64,000 bases of DNA from an uncultured Lentisphaeraceae bacterium (GTDB lineage: Bacteria; Verrucomicrobiota; Kiritimatiellia; RFP12; DVOR01), in the NCBI GenBank assembly GCA_937892925.1, contig CALBHX010000088.1:28265-92264 (forward strand). The letters run 5' to 3'. Below, piece after piece: positions 7,898-21,500 of the stretch (positions are counted from its first letter, which is position 1; each line of letters starts with the position of its first letter). The position numbers and the translations under genes were made by a program. Under the pieces are notes generated by a model that saw nothing but the letters and a program-made list of their open reading frames with translations, ran no database searches and had not been told where the DNA came from.

Positions 7898-8716
7898 ATG
7901 ACCTGGGGCTTTGCTTCGTATGAAACGCGTTTCCGCTGGGCGGCGGCGCTGTGGGCGGTATTGATGACGATCTGGTGCATGAGCCCGCTGCCGTGGCGAG
8001 TACGCGTCTTCGGCGCTATTCTTTGGGTGGCCATCACGCTGGGCGTGTCGGTTCGGTTTGCCTGGTGGCGGTCGCGCTCCGCGCGCGAGGTGCCCATCTT
8101 TTTGAGAATGCGGTGCGCCAATGAAGTGGTTGTTGAGCGCCTCATCCGCAACCTCGTGGCCGCAGGCTACCGCCTGCAGACCGTTTCGGAAGCGCTGGAA
8201 GCCCCCGCCCGCAAAGCCGTGGCGATCACCTTCGATGACGGCGGGCGCGAAGCCTTCAGCCGCATCTTCCCTTTACTAAAGAAGCTTCATGCCAAAGCCA
8301 CCTTTTTTGTAACCGATCGCGGCGCCCGGGAGGCCGATTTCCTCAAGCCGTTGGAGATTCAGGAGATGGCCCGCTCCGGCCTGGTCGAGTTCGGCGGCAC
8401 CGCCGCGCCGCTTCCCCCCGGCGCTGAAGTGGAAGCCTGGCGCGCCGAAATCCTCCGCAACCGCCGCTGGCTCACCGGCGTGTTGGGTGCTCTTCCCCGC
8501 GCCTTCGCTTACCCTGACGGCACCCTTCCTGAGGTGCTCGGCCCCGAAGTGCAGGCCGTCGGTTATCCCCACGCATTCACCGTGAATGCCAGCCTCCGCG
8601 CCCCGGCGGAAGACCCCCTGGCCATCCCCCGGCGCGACATTCCCGGCACCTATAAACCCTGGCAGGCCTATCTGATGGCCACTCGGGGCCGCTTCTCCCT
8701 GTGCAGCCGAGCTTGA
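7898..8716 (+). CDS. Membrane-anchored polysaccharide deacetylase-like protein, probably inactive
   Basis: The ATG at 7898 is chosen because AAAGGA precedes it by 11 nt; the protein has 272 residues. Two hydrophobic segments (about 14-31 and 36-55) anchor a NodB-homology domain: TFDDGG at 111-116 supplies the Asp-Asp motif, then TFFVTD, and FAYPDG near 210. The position of the usual metal-binding HxxxH motif reads VEFGGTAAPL, with no histidine. It is therefore probably not a zinc deacetylase, although the fold is recognisable. It is divergent from the EIIA operon and co-directional with the lipoprotein and giant-protein genes that follow. Confidence 0.7.
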   Translation: MTWGFASYETRFRWAAALWAVLMTIWCMSPLPWRVRVFGAILWVAITLGVSVRFAWWRSRSAREVPIFLRMRCANEVVVERLIRNLVAAGYRLQTVSEALEAPARKAVAITFDDGGREAFSRIFPLLKKLHAKATFFVTDRGAREADFLKPLEIQEMARSGLVEFGGTAAPLPPGAEVEAWRAEILRNRRWLTGVLGALPRAFAYPDGTLPEVLGPEVQAVGYPHAFTVNASLRAPAEDPLAIPRRDIPGTYKPWQAYLMATRGRFSLCSRA

Positions 8717-8802
8717 CCGTGCCCGTCAAGAAAAGAGGTTGCGGAGAAAGAGGCGTTGTGATAGTTTATCCACGTATGCTTGAGTTATCAAAGAGGTCTT
8801 GT

Positions 8803-9531
8803 ATGCGGAGTTGGACGCTTCCGCAGGCGGCAAAACAGATTGCCGTCTGCCTTTTAGGCGTCTTTGGAACCTTGATTTTTCAAGGCTGCAAAGATGATGC
8901 CCCACAACCCTATGCCGAGCTGGATGCGCGTTTCCCAGAGGGGCGCCCAGGCTTGGCCGATACCGATGCGCGTGCGCAGGATGCCGCCTATCAGGCTGCA
9001 CTGACCGCCGCCGCAAAAGAATTATCCGGCCTTCAGCAAACCGCCTCCGCCGCACGCGCGGAAGCGGAGCGCTTCGGCAAAACGCTCACCGAACAGCTCT
9101 CCGCGCGCGTTGGCAAAACCCCGCCCGCCAAGCTGGTTGAAGCCGAGCTCGAAAAGAACGAGCATTATCAGAAGCTCCTGAAAACCGCTGAAGCGGCCGA
9201 GGCCGCCGTCCGCGCCAAACAGCAGGAGAACCAGAAGCTTATTCGCGACCGGATGTGGGCCGATGCCAACGCCTATGACCGCATGAAGGCTCAGGCCGAT
9301 GAGCAGGCCCGCCAAGCCGGCGTCGCCGTCCGCAACAGTGCGGAAGCCGCCCGTCAGCAGGCGCAGACTGCTAAAGCCCAGGCACGTCAGGCCGCGGCAG
9401 AAGCCAAAGCCCGCGCCAAGCAGGCCGCCGAAGAAGCGAAAGCCGCGGCCGCCAAGGCGCGCGCTTCCGCCCCCACGCTCGACGATCTCTCCAAAGCTTC
9501 CGGGATCCCTGTCCTCCCGGCCAAGCAATAA
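8803..9531 (+). CDS. Ala-rich helical lipoprotein
   Basis: The ATG at 8803 is preceded by AAGAGG with 6-nt spacing; the 242-residue product starts MRSWTLPQ, has a hydrophobic segment and a lipobox-like LIFQGC (about residues 24-29). After the cysteine the chain is almost entirely predicted helix, rich in Ala, Glu, Gln and Lys, with a repetitive AEEAKAAAAKARA-type stretch near the C-terminus, so a coiled coil or rod in the periplasm is likely. I do not recognise the family. It ends 41 bp before the 4183-residue secreted protein gene with no terminator between, so the two may be co-transcribed and work together at the surface (inference). Confidence 0.65.
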   Translation: MRSWTLPQAAKQIAVCLLGVFGTLIFQGCKDDAPQPYAELDARFPEGRPGLADTDARAQDAAYQAALTAAAKELSGLQQTASAARAEAERFGKTLTEQLSARVGKTPPAKLVEAELEKNEHYQKLLKTAEAAEAAVRAKQQENQKLIRDRMWADANAYDRMKAQADEQARQAGVAVRNSAEAARQQAQTAKAQARQAAAEAKARAKQAAEEAKAAAAKARASAPTLDDLSKASGIPVLPAKQ

Positions 9532-9572
9532 CCCCTTTAGATAGCCCCTCTCCTTACGCGAGGTAACACGAG

Positions 9573-12500
9573 ATGAAAATGAAAAACACGTTTCTAATCG
9601 CGACAAGCGCGCTTCTTATGGGCGTCTTCGGCGCAGGCCGCGCCTTTGCGGCGCCCGCCGATGACACCATCAAGACCAAGGTTCGCATTGAGTCGATCAC
9701 CAAAGTCGCGCCCGATGGAGAGGCCAATCTGCCCCTTTCCCCAACCACCACGTCAACCATCTACTTCGATGTGAAGCTGAAAGACGCCTCCGGCGCCGGT
9801 GCCACGGTCGAATTCGTTGCCAACGAATACGAGCAGGCCAACAGCAATAACAACGACCGCCCCTATCTGGTGCTCAATATCCCCCTGCGCGGGCTGAGCA
9901 CCAAGAGCAAAATCACCCTCGCAGAGGGAGAGGCTGCCAGCGCACAGACGGCCGCCGCCGTGGCCTATTACGCAGGGCCGGGCGCGTCTGCTGACGTTCT
10001 TCGCTTCGCCTACGACGTCCGCCCCGGAGATATGAGTGAAGCCATTTCTTGGGCGCGCAAGGCCACCGGTGCTCCGACGTTCGGCGGCGCGATTGGCGCC
10101 ATCCGCCTCTCGGTTCGCATCCCCGGCACCCCGCAGTCCCTCAACGGAAATCTCACAGAAGCTTCCCTCATTGGCGCACCCGATGTGGAAGTTGCTGAAG
10201 ACACTGCCAATGTTTGGCCCGTCAGCGGATACTCCATCAAGATCGGTGCTTTGACCGATCCGGCCGATCTCAACGGCGAATCCCTCTATCAGGGACTGGT
10301 TCCGGTTACCATTTCTACGAGCGATGGTGCCGCCGCAGCGAACTTCTCCGACACCACCCTCGCCAAAAACTGCTACCTCTGGGTGGAAGCCAAAGATGGC
10401 GCCGATTGGAAATACGTCCCCGCCGGCGTCACCCGCATGATCAAGGATGAAACCGCCATCGTGGAAGGCACGCACGGCACCGCACTCTCGGATACCTTCA
10501 AGGATGCCTGGGCTGCTCGATTCGTGGGGCCCAACGATCCGAAGGCGACAACGTTCGAGACGCAGACCTACTTTGTGAACATCCCTGCCTCCGTTCCCGC
10601 CGGCACCACGATGCGCCTCTGCTACGGCGTCCGCCGCGACGGCGGCGAAGCCGGCACCCTCACCAAAACGCTTTATACCTATGTGGAGACGCCGCTGTTG
10701 GCCTCTCCCGTCAAGGACAACGCCAACACCTCCGGCTATGAAGTTACCTGCGGCGAGATGACCGCTGAGGACTTTACCCTCCCTGCCGACGGCCTCAAGC
10801 TCGGCTATGAAGCCCTCAACAACAAGGTTGTCTCCGGCGGCACCATTAATGCCGGAGCCGGTGAAGTGGTTACGCTCGTGGTCTCTAAAATCAATATCGA
10901 CACCCTCAGCAACTACGGCACGCTCTATGCTGATGTAGAGTGCATCTCGGCCACTAACCCCGCCAAGGCCACCTTCAGCCGCTACTACGTCCCCCTGGAT
11001 CCTACCGACACCACCGGCGGCGATTTGCTGAAGCTCACCATCGCCAACACCGCCCAGAACGGCACGTCCTACTTCCGCATCCGCATCCCGCAATTGGAAG
11101 CCCTCGGCGCGGATACCGCCGATAAGCCCTTCTATCTGCGCGTCGTCTCTTCGCCCAAGCGCGAAACCATCAACCTCGCCCCCGGCGCCGAAGGCACCGT
11201 CGGCACGGAATACTATCAGCCCGCCGATGTCGCCTCCACGGCCGCCGGTTCAGCCAGCTTCCTTTCTTATACGCTCACGGTTCCGGTCTCCACATCCAAC
11301 CGTTACTTCAAGATCCACCCCGTCGGCCGGGATATGAGCACCTATATCACGCCCACCGCCACCTTCGCGGATGGACGCAAGGTGCAGGAAACGATCGCCC
11401 GCTATGTGAAGCTTCAGACGCAGGGCGCATCCGTGCTTCAGGGCGCTGGGGCCGAGCTCGTGGTCAGCGTGCCCGCAGGCGCCACTTCCGCCACCTTCTA
11501 TGTGGCCTGCATCAATGATGCCCCGCAGAATTATCTCACGGGCACCGTGGACGTGGACGGTACGCCCGTGGCCATGAGCGGCGTCATGTTTATTGCCAAG
11601 GGCTGCAACTCTACCGGTACCATCACCGGCGTGAACGATGTGTGCAACGGCATCGTCCAGCCTGTGGTGCAGGATCGCGCCCCGACCATTACCGCCAGCA
11701 ATCCGCCCTCCGGCGGCTCCACCGGCACGGCGCTCACCTTCACCTTTACCATGGTGGACGTCTTCTCCGATTATCTCGTGGCTAAGATGAGCTACGGCGA
11801 CGGCGTAACGGAGACCTACCTTTATGCCGATGAAGCCGAGATGATCGCTATCATGGGCGAAGCCCAGTGGGCCGCCCAGCTCGAGCAGCTCGCCCAGAAC
11901 TATGGCGGCGAAGCGGCCGATTATGCTTGGAATGACGATCCTGCCCTGCGCGGTAAGTATCGCCGCCCCCGCAGCGCCATCGGCACCGAAACGGTCAATT
12001 TCTCCCACACCTATACCTCCGGCTCCAATCCTTCCTGGATCTTCACGGTGACGGACTCCTCTATGATGTCCGATTCCCGTCAGGGGCAGCTCTCGCTGCA
12101 GACGTCCCAGCTCTTCACCTTCTATACGGTGAAGAATGGTACGGTTCCCGCCACCGGCTTCGTCCGCTGGGGCAACCAGAGCACCGCGCCCGGCGATGTC
12201 GGGTTTGACTGGACCTTCGGCGAAACCTACACCTACAACGCGCTGACCCGCGCCGGCGGCTCCACGTCGGTAACCGTGCAGGCCGTCCCGTTCGCGGCCG
12301 GCTTCGCTACGCCCGCAGACTACACCGAGATCAGCTCCACGCGCGACTCCTTCTTCTATAAGTGGGGCGCCCGCCACGCCGATTATGAAGCCCTTCTCCC
12401 GCAGGGCGACGGCATCTATGAGCGCATTCTCACCATCAACCGCGCCTTCGTTTCCGGTGGCGGTGAAGCCACCGACTCCACCAAGTGGCAGGATATCGTG

Positions 12501-15500
12501 CTGGAAGCCGTCTTCGTGGCAGAATGGCTCCCCGGCGATGCCCTCACGGCTTACGCTGCAAACCGCAATCAGCCCTATCTCTATGCTTTCGGCGACTACA
12601 ACAGCGACGGCGTGCCGGACGGGTGGTTGCTCAAAAATCTGGGCGAAACCAATGGCCGCACGGCTGTTGAGGGCGACTCCATCGCGGATACCATGCCGGT
12701 GGAAGATCGTCTCCCGCTCGCCGGCTGGGGCAGCGGCGATGCGGCTTACCGCTTTGGCTCTTCGGATGGCCGCTTGGGATACTCCAACAACGGCGGCCCC
12801 TCTTCGCTGACCGGCGATGTGTTCGGCTACCGCCTCCGGATTCGCGGCCGCGACACGGCCTTGAACGCGGCCGATGGCAACGGCAACTGGCTTTCCAACC
12901 CTGCATGGATTGTTCTGCTGCACCCGGAACAGGCCGCCGGCGTTGTGTGCGTGGGTAATGTCCAAAACGGCGTGTTTACGCCGGAATGGAATCAGGTTCG
13001 CCTGGCCTCCTCGCTCAATACTTCCGTGGCCGGTGTAACCGTGGCGCTCACGGCAGAAAACAAGATTCCTTATGATGCCAACAGCGTGGATGCGCAGGGC
13101 TGGGCGTATGTGATTGACAGCAACGGCCGCCCGATTAAGGCCGGAAGCACCGGTTATCGGGCGAACAACCTCATGGTGCAGACGAAGACCGATTCGGATG
13201 ATTACGAGCGCTTCATATATTCCTACAGCAAGTGGGGCTACAAGACAAACGGCAACTGGGGCGATGATTCTGTGGCCGGTGAAGACGGCGCGCTCTTCCC
13301 CTTCACAACGGTAGCCGATGCCAATGCCGCCATGGATGGCAAGACGGTCAATCAGTACACCGGCGCCGACTTCCAGGGCACCTACTGCTTCATTGATGCC
13401 CGCGTGCCGGCCGGCCTGCTCATCGATGAACCGTTCTATACCGATGAGGCTCACCGCACCGATAATCACCTCGATCCGCGCAAGACCTGCTGGCTGGATC
13501 GCTTCAATAAGAATAACGCCGACCAAGATGGCGATGGCATCTCCAACGGTGCGGAGTACTATTTCTGGTATTACGCTTCCCGGATTGCCTGGGGCTCCGT
13601 CTACAAAGAGGGCGACAATGTTCAGCTCAACACCGCGCTCTGGCCGGCAGTGGATCTTCGCGACCGCAGCGGCGATAATACGGATGCCAACCTCGGCACA
13701 ACGGAAAAGTTCACTCTGGGGCGCCGCTACCGCAACGCCTATGATCCGGATGCCAAGGAGCACGCCTATTACACGATTAGTGCCGGCGGCGTTGTAACCG
13801 GCGCCATCGGGGATGCTTCTTCGGGTAAGGGCAACTATTGGGAGACGATCCCGGCGACCGAAGTGCTCGCCGCCTTTGATCCATACTCCGCTGCCGATAA
13901 GAAGCTGGATACGGATAATGACGGGCTCACCAATCTCGAAGAGTTCGCCGCCGGAACCAACCCGATCGATTGCGATACGGATAATGACTGGATCATTGAC
14001 GGCTGGGAAGTGGCTTACGGCCTCGATCCGCTCAACATTCAGGATAATGGCGCCAACGATGCCGAAAAGAACCCCGATAATGACTATTATGCTCGGGCGA
14101 TTGTGAAACTTTATCCCGATTATCACCACCTCTTCAAGGTGGAGGTTACAACGGGAGCCGGGACGCCGTTCGTGGATTTGACGGGTTCGTCGTACTACTT
14201 CGACTATGAATCCCGGGTCTTCCGAATTGTCTCTGATGCTGTTTTTGCCAATGGCCTGGTGCTGGGCGAGAGCGTGCGTACAGACGAGATCCCGTGGGAA
14301 ACCGGAAAGGCGCATGTTACCGGCTGGGCAAACGAAGCGCCGCGTTTCCTCGAAATGGCGCCGGAATATAAGATTATCCGCGACTTTGAGGTCTATTCCA
14401 CCTTCGGATTCAATCCGGAGACCGGCTGGGGCACACGGACGTCTGCCCTGGATGCGGCTCTAAAGAAGTTCAGCGGTGTAACGCTGAGCGCCAATACGCA
14501 GCCCTTTGTCAGCCGTGAAGAGTTCAACTCCGCAGTTAAACGCGGAAACTGGAAGACACTCTCGACGGATCCGACTTCTGCCGATACGAACGGCGACGGC
14601 GTGCCGGACGGCTGGGAAGCCTATGTCGGAATGCGCCCCTACAAAACGTCGGATGTGGCCGATGGCAATAAAGATACCGATGGGGACGGTTTGACCGTGG
14701 CGCAGGAGTTCCAGTGCCTGGGCGCCAACCTGATCGGTTCCGGGTTGGGGTGGAGCGCAACGCTTATCAGCGATAAGCACAGCTCTTCCTGGACGAATAA
14801 GACGCTTCCGACGGATCCGATGAACCCGGATACGGACTTTGACGGCCTCTGGGATGGCGATGAGGGAGACGCCACCTATTGCTACTCGCCTTCGATTGCC
14901 GATTGGCGCGGCGGCGGCTGCAACCCGACTTCTGCCGATACCGATGGGGACGGCATGACCGATGGCTGGGAATTCCGTTACGGCGTGGTGGCTTCGGACG
15001 TTGCCTCCGAGGATGATTCCAGCTCCACGACAACGGCGGCCAAGGTGAGCACCTTGATTGGCCCCGATCCGACTTACTCGGGTGATTATTCCGTGGACTA
15101 TGACCGCGATGGTCTTGCGCAGTATCAGGAGTATCTCACGGGCATCCTCCGCCACCTGCGTTATGATCTCGGCCCGGATGCCGCGCGCATTCACAAGGAC
15201 TTCCCCGGCATCCTTGAAGATGCCATGGAAACCAGCTCCAAGACATATCAGTGGAAGCAATTGCCGGATATCTATAATGCCATGACAGACATGGTCAATC
15301 CGTCTGAAGCGCCTGCCTTGCTCTACGAAGAGGCCGCTCGCGACAGTATCGGCTTGATCTATGACGAAATCGTGGTGAATCCGTTGGCACAGGCATTCAG
15401 CTCTTCAGCACTGGCTGCCGAGGAGATGCATTCATCGCAGAACGCCGGCGGGATTCAGACGGAGCAGTGCGCACCGGCCATTACGGCCGCGTTTAACCGC

Positions 15501-18500
15501 CAGTGGGCCGCCACGATTATCTTCCCAACGGAGGCGCAGCTCGAGAATTATGGGCTGAACGTTGTCCCGAACGACACCGTGCTGCTGAACGATCCGGCCT
15601 GGACGGCTTACCGCACACTCCCTGTGCTGATAAAGCAGATTAAGGCGTTGGATACGGCATGGCAGCGGCTGCTGGCGTTCTCGCCCTTTGTGACCAAACC
15701 TTCCAATCCGCTGGTCGTTTCTGAAACGTTCGATCAGGCTCGGGCGGAGCGTCAGGTGCGTGCGTTGATTGGCCGTATTGACGAAACCCTTAAGACGCTC
15801 CGCGACAATGCGGCGGGGCTTCAGCCTGTTGTGCGCGAGATGATCGCGGAAGGCGGCGAGACAGACCTGTTGTGGACGGCGCGCAAGAATCAGATTCTGA
15901 AGGCGCTGGTGGATTCGTTCTATAATGGCGAGGCGGATCAGGCGAAAGATCCGGCTTTTGCCGGCATGGCTGCGCTCACGGCAGGCGAAACGGCAGCGTA
16001 TGCCGGTGCCGATGCCACGGATTATGCCGCGGCGTTCGCTACGGAATATTCCGCATATGAGCAGGCATTGTTGGGCGTTAAGTCGCCGCTGCTCAAGCAG
16101 TCCTACCGCATGGCGCTGCGCGGGTTCAACGGCGGTGTGTCGGCCGAAGGCCTTCTGGCGCCGATCGGGGCGCATATGCCACTGCGCATTTTTGAAGATC
16201 GTCTGGGCGGCGGCTCGAAGGTCTTCTTCGGCATCCCGGTGGCAACGGCTACAACGTTGGGCGCCTATTTGCCCATGTGCACGCAGTCTCGGGATCCCTT
16301 CATGACCACGAGCCCGTTGGTGGCCGATTCGGACGCCGATGGCATGGACGATTACTGGGAAGTCTTCCACGGCCTCAACCCCATGCTGGGCGATTACGTC
16401 AACGGATCGAGCGAGAACGGGGATTCCTCCGATCGAAACAATTATTCGATTGACCGCCTGCAGAGTATCTATGCGTTGGGGGATTCCTTCCGCGACACGG
16501 ATGCTGCAACGGTTTACACGGCGCTTGCGCCATCTGGAACGAATCCGTTCAAGAACCCGGCGCTGGAAACAGGCGCGGTTACCGGCTATGACTACTACAC
16601 CTATCCGTGGCTTGCGGGCGTTCCGTTCGCAGATCCGGACGGCGATGGGCTGCTGAACTTCGAGGAAGCGGTGAATCCCTCTTCATCGGATCCCGCGCAT
16701 TACGGCACCGATCCGTCGCCGTTGTGGATGACGGATCCGGACAACCGCAGCGCGTTTACGGCGCGGTTCTATTCGCTGCGTAACCGGAACTTCGCTCGCG
16801 ATACCGTCTATCAGGCCGGAACGGATGAGCCGACGGAGGTCGCCGATGCGTTCCTGATGGGGAACGGCTATCTCCCCGCAGCGTCGCTGCCTTACTATCA
16901 CCGGACGGGTGATGATACGCCTGCAACGGTTTATGCTTCGGTTCTTCCGTATGAGATAAACGAAGGCTATGACACCGATGGCGACGGCGTGCCGGATATG
17001 ACCGAGCTTACAACGTCTTCCATCTTTAAGGGCGATCCGCAGACGCTTCGCACGCCGGATCGTCAGCAGGCGGCTTATTTCGGCGGCGCAGGCGTGATGC
17101 AATCGCACGTTACGACGCAGTTTGGGCCGATGGCGCTCACCACCTTCACACTCGAATGCTGGGTGAAGCCGGATGCCGATCAGCCGGGGGCCGATGCCAA
17201 TGGCGAGGTTATCCTGATCGATCGCCCGTGGCGCTTTAATGATGCGGCCGCCGAGCCCGGCGATCTGCGCCACAACTTCCGCCTAGGCTTGCGCCAGACG
17301 GTTGGCGGTTTCCTGCCGTTTGCCAACTATACCGGCGCGGGCACCACGTTTGCCGATTCCACAACGGTTCCGAAGGCTTCGCCGACGGTTGTTTCCGGTG
17401 AAGCAATCAAGGCCGGAGAGTGGAATCACATTGCCGTGTCGTATGATGGCAAGCGGTTGGTGCTTCTCCTCAATGGCGTGGAGAATACCTCGGTGGCGTG
17501 CTCGCTTATTCCGGCAAACGGGGTTATCTCGGTGAAGAATGACGGGCTGGATGACGTCCAGCGCTACACGTCCCGCACGGCGCCGCTTATGATTGGTGCC
17601 GGCCCTGCGGAGTCGGCCTGGTTCTCTTCGCTTGGCAATCCCAAGGATGACACGCCGTTCACGGAATACTTTGCGAATGCCTATAAGGGCTTTATCGATG
17701 AAGTGCGGATTTGGAATGGCGCCCGCACGGCGACGCAAATCTTCGAGAAACGCCGGTCTACCTTTACACAGGCTGAGCTTCTGGCGTTCCGTGTGAATGT
17801 CTTCAATGCGCGGCGGAACGGGCAGGGCTACTATGAGCCTAATACGCCTGCTGCGCCATTGGCAATCTACACGTTCAACGACTTGCTCGCCGGTACGCGG
17901 ATTGCGGCCGATGAAACGACGGGTACGCCGGCTTATGCTGCGAATGAGCCGTGGGAACGCTATCCCGGCCAGCAGGTGGTGGGTGATGCAACGGTTCCCG
18001 GATCGTTCACCTTCCGCCGTAAGGGCATCCAGCAGACGCGCCTGGATTCGGGGCATCCGCGTATTACGGAGGAGACCTTGCCGACGGATCAGGAGCTCTT
18101 CACATCCTACTACACGCTTACGGCGGCAAAGACGCTGCGTTCCAAGCAGTATTGTGAAAATCCTGGAGCCGATGAGCCCTTCTCGGAATTCGTGCCGCTT
18201 GCCCACAACACCATCGATCATTTGCCGGTGGCGGATGTGGAGCGTTCCAGTGCGTACTTCTTCCGGCCGCTGAACACGGTCAAGGGATCGCCGGAGCTGG
18301 TGATGCCTTCGGGTACGGTCAGCAACCTCAAGGTGGTTGACTCGGTCTACTGGTCGCCCTATGCTGCCGGGCGCACCGTCTCTACGACTGAGGCTTATGA
18401 CGTCAAGACCAATGGCAACCCCTATGCCTACCGTTACCTCGGGGCGCAGACCTTCGATGCCGATCGGTACACCACACTGGGGGCGTACTCCACGCGCTAT

Positions 18501-21500
18501 GCCGCCGATCTTCTGATCTACGGCGATGCGTTTGCGAAGTACGACTTCGAGAGCTGGGAGAATTCCCCCAGCACGGATCCCGGAGCCAGCAAGCCTGACC
18601 CGACCACCACTGTGGAAGAGGGAGACAAGTGGTTTGATTACGCCTCCGGCACGGGGGATATGCTCACCGATGATCAGCACTCTCAGGGCGGCGATTGGCT
18701 CGATAAGAACATTGCCAACGGCCAGACGAAGGATTCTGACGGCGACCGGATGCCCAACTGGTGGGAAAATTATTACGGGCTCGATCCTGAGGATGCCACG
18801 GGCGATAACGGCCCGCATGGCGACTCCGACGGCGACTTCCTGACGAACTATGCCGAGTACCTGGCTAAGTCCAACCCCGGCAAGTACTCCACGGTGGGCA
18901 ACGGTGTGCCTGATTATCACATCCCGATCTGGTTCCGCCGCGGGCGGCCGACCTTCGGCCTTCTGTACACCGACAACGACTTCATGGAAGATCACATTGA
19001 AGCCGCCAACCGCAGTGAGCGCCTCTCGGTTGACCTCCATGACGGCGAGGTGGATGCCGATGGCGATGGCTGGAGCAACTGGGCAGAGATCCGCGCCGGA
19101 TTCCGTTCCAGCGAGCATTCCACCAACCCGAATGCCGCCACCAGCATTGCGCAGTCCGGCGCTACGGTGCTTGAGATGCCGCAGCCAGCCCTGCGCCTGA
19201 CAGTGGATTACTTTGGCGACCAGAACGTCTACACCAATGCGGTTGACGGCGCCAAGATCATTGTTCACGCGTATACGGCCAAGAACAATAACTCTGCGCC
19301 GGATGCCACCTTCACGCTGCCGCTCTCCACGAGCACAGCCGCAGGGAACACCAGCGAGCAGGCTACGGCGACCACCGAAATCGGGTTCTGGAAACAGGGT
19401 AAGTTCTCCGGTTACCTCAATATCGGCAACGTGGTGCCCGGTTCGCTCGACATCACCTACACGCGTTACACCTCCAATTCCTCCACCTCCACTACGGACG
19501 GAACAACCCAGACGGAGACGGAGACCGCAGTCTTCCATATCTATGGCGACACGGCGACAACGGGAGATGTGGCTGAGCTGTATTCGAGTGTTCCGGCCAC
19601 TTACACGAACGCTGAAGGCGAAACGGTCGGCACCGGAACTACGCGTGTGAAGGCCGGCACCATCAACTACCGCACCGGTTTCTATACGCTTGACTTCTCC
19701 GATGAAGACGTGTGGCAGGTGGAAGGCATGACGGCGGATGTGGACGCCACGACGGGTGTGCTCTCCAACATCACGCCCTACAACCGCACCGAGTTCATTG
19801 GCGTGGCCTCGTACAAGTATGGCATTGTGGCCGGGAAGTCCAACACCTTCACGCTGGTTACGCCGACCTCCGGCTACCTCAAGGAAGGCGCGAACAACTT
19901 CTTCGTCTTCGCTGACTTGAATAACGATGGCGACTGGAATGACGGCGAGCCTGCCGGCATTCCCGACCAGCACGATGTGGACGTTGGCTTCGATCTCGTG
20001 AACCGCCCGCTTCATGTGGCGCTCACGGAGCAGGCGCCGCCCGGATCGGTCCGCTTGGACGTGAAGAGCATTTTGGGCGTCTTGCTGACGGAGAATGACA
20101 ACAACTCCGCCGTTGAGGGCGACAATTCCTCGCTCACGAATCCGACGACGGGGCAGCCGTTGCAGCCTTCCAAGTTTGCCAGCGGCCTCTCCTACGAGCT
20201 CATTCTCACGCCGTATGAGAATATCTCTACCGGCGAGACCACAACGAATGCGCCCACGCCGGTCTACCGCAAGCAGTATAACGTCAAGAAGCCGTATCTC
20301 ACGGAAGACGAAATCTTCGGCAATGACCCCAACGGGCTGCCCGGAACGCTTGCCGCGAACCAGCGCGCCGCCTCTTACAAGGTCTTCCTTGTGCCCGAGA
20401 CGTATTCCGAGGGGAGCGTGGATCAGTGGACGGACTACAACATCGCCATTGTGACCAACGTGTTTGGTTCGTTGGATGATGCCAGCACGGCTCTGGTCAG
20501 CCCCATCGGCGGTGCCCTGCGTTACAACACGGAGCTTACCTTTGAGTGGCTCTGCAATATTCAGGTGCCCACCTTCACGCTAGCCATTACCAAGACGGCC
20601 GATGCGATGGGCAACCCGGTGAATGTGCGCGTCTTCGAGCAGACCATCCGCGGCGTGGCGCCCTGCGCTACCGCTATCGGCAATGGCAGCGTGGAGCAGT
20701 ATCGCTACCGCTATATGCTCCCGCGCGGCTTGGGAGAGCTCAATGCTGACGGCACGGCTGTCTTTGGCGATGGTTCTTATGCCTACCGCCTCACACTCAA
20801 CCCCTACAACAGCGGCAGTGCGAAGACCCTCAACGGCAACTTCCGCATTCAGCTCAATGCTTCGGGTGATGTGAACCTGGCGGAGAACAAAGACGCGGTT
20901 AAGACGACCTCCTATAACGTGCAGGATTCCTACTACGTTCGCGCCCGCGTCCGCTACAACGGCGTCCTCCGCAACGATGAGGACTTCGGCGGCCGCCGCA
21001 TTCGGATTGAAGCGCACTACTCGGGTTCCTTCAACGGCGACCCGGTGGCTTCCGTCTCGGACTTCCTCGTCCATGACGGCGCGGTTGATGCGGATGGCAA
21101 CTACACCGATTCCGGTGAAACCGATGCCATCAACCGCTGCGTCCGCATGGTGAAGGATAAGGTCTCCACCCGCACGCGGAGCGTGCCTCAGCCTGACGGT
21201 TCTGCTGTTACCGAGACGTACAACGCCTTCTGGTCCACCCGCTTTGATGCGGAAATCCGCGGGCTGCCTACCAACGATCCGGTCTACCTCATCGCCTACT
21301 TTGACCTGAACGGCAACGGCAAGCGCGATGCTTGGGAGCCGTGGGGCTATGCTACGCAGGGTCTTGACGCGGTTGGCGGGTACTACTTCGATCCGAAGCC
21401 GGTAACCCCTGTCAATACGGGCAAGGACTTCCTGATTGAGTTCTACATCCAGGATGTGGATACCGATAACGACAAGCTCGCTGACAGCTGGGAGTGGCTC

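Noticed and set aside
11250..14315. Long minus-strand reading frame (1021 codons) opposite the giant gene
   Set aside because: It mirrors the codon bias of the plus-strand gene, has no start signal and a low-complexity Ile/Arg/Gly-rich product with no family resemblance.
17283..20015. Minus-strand reading frame of 910 codons opposite the giant gene
   Set aside because: Same reason: an antisense shadow in a GC-rich gene that has a clear LamG domain and Ca-binding loops on the plus strand.
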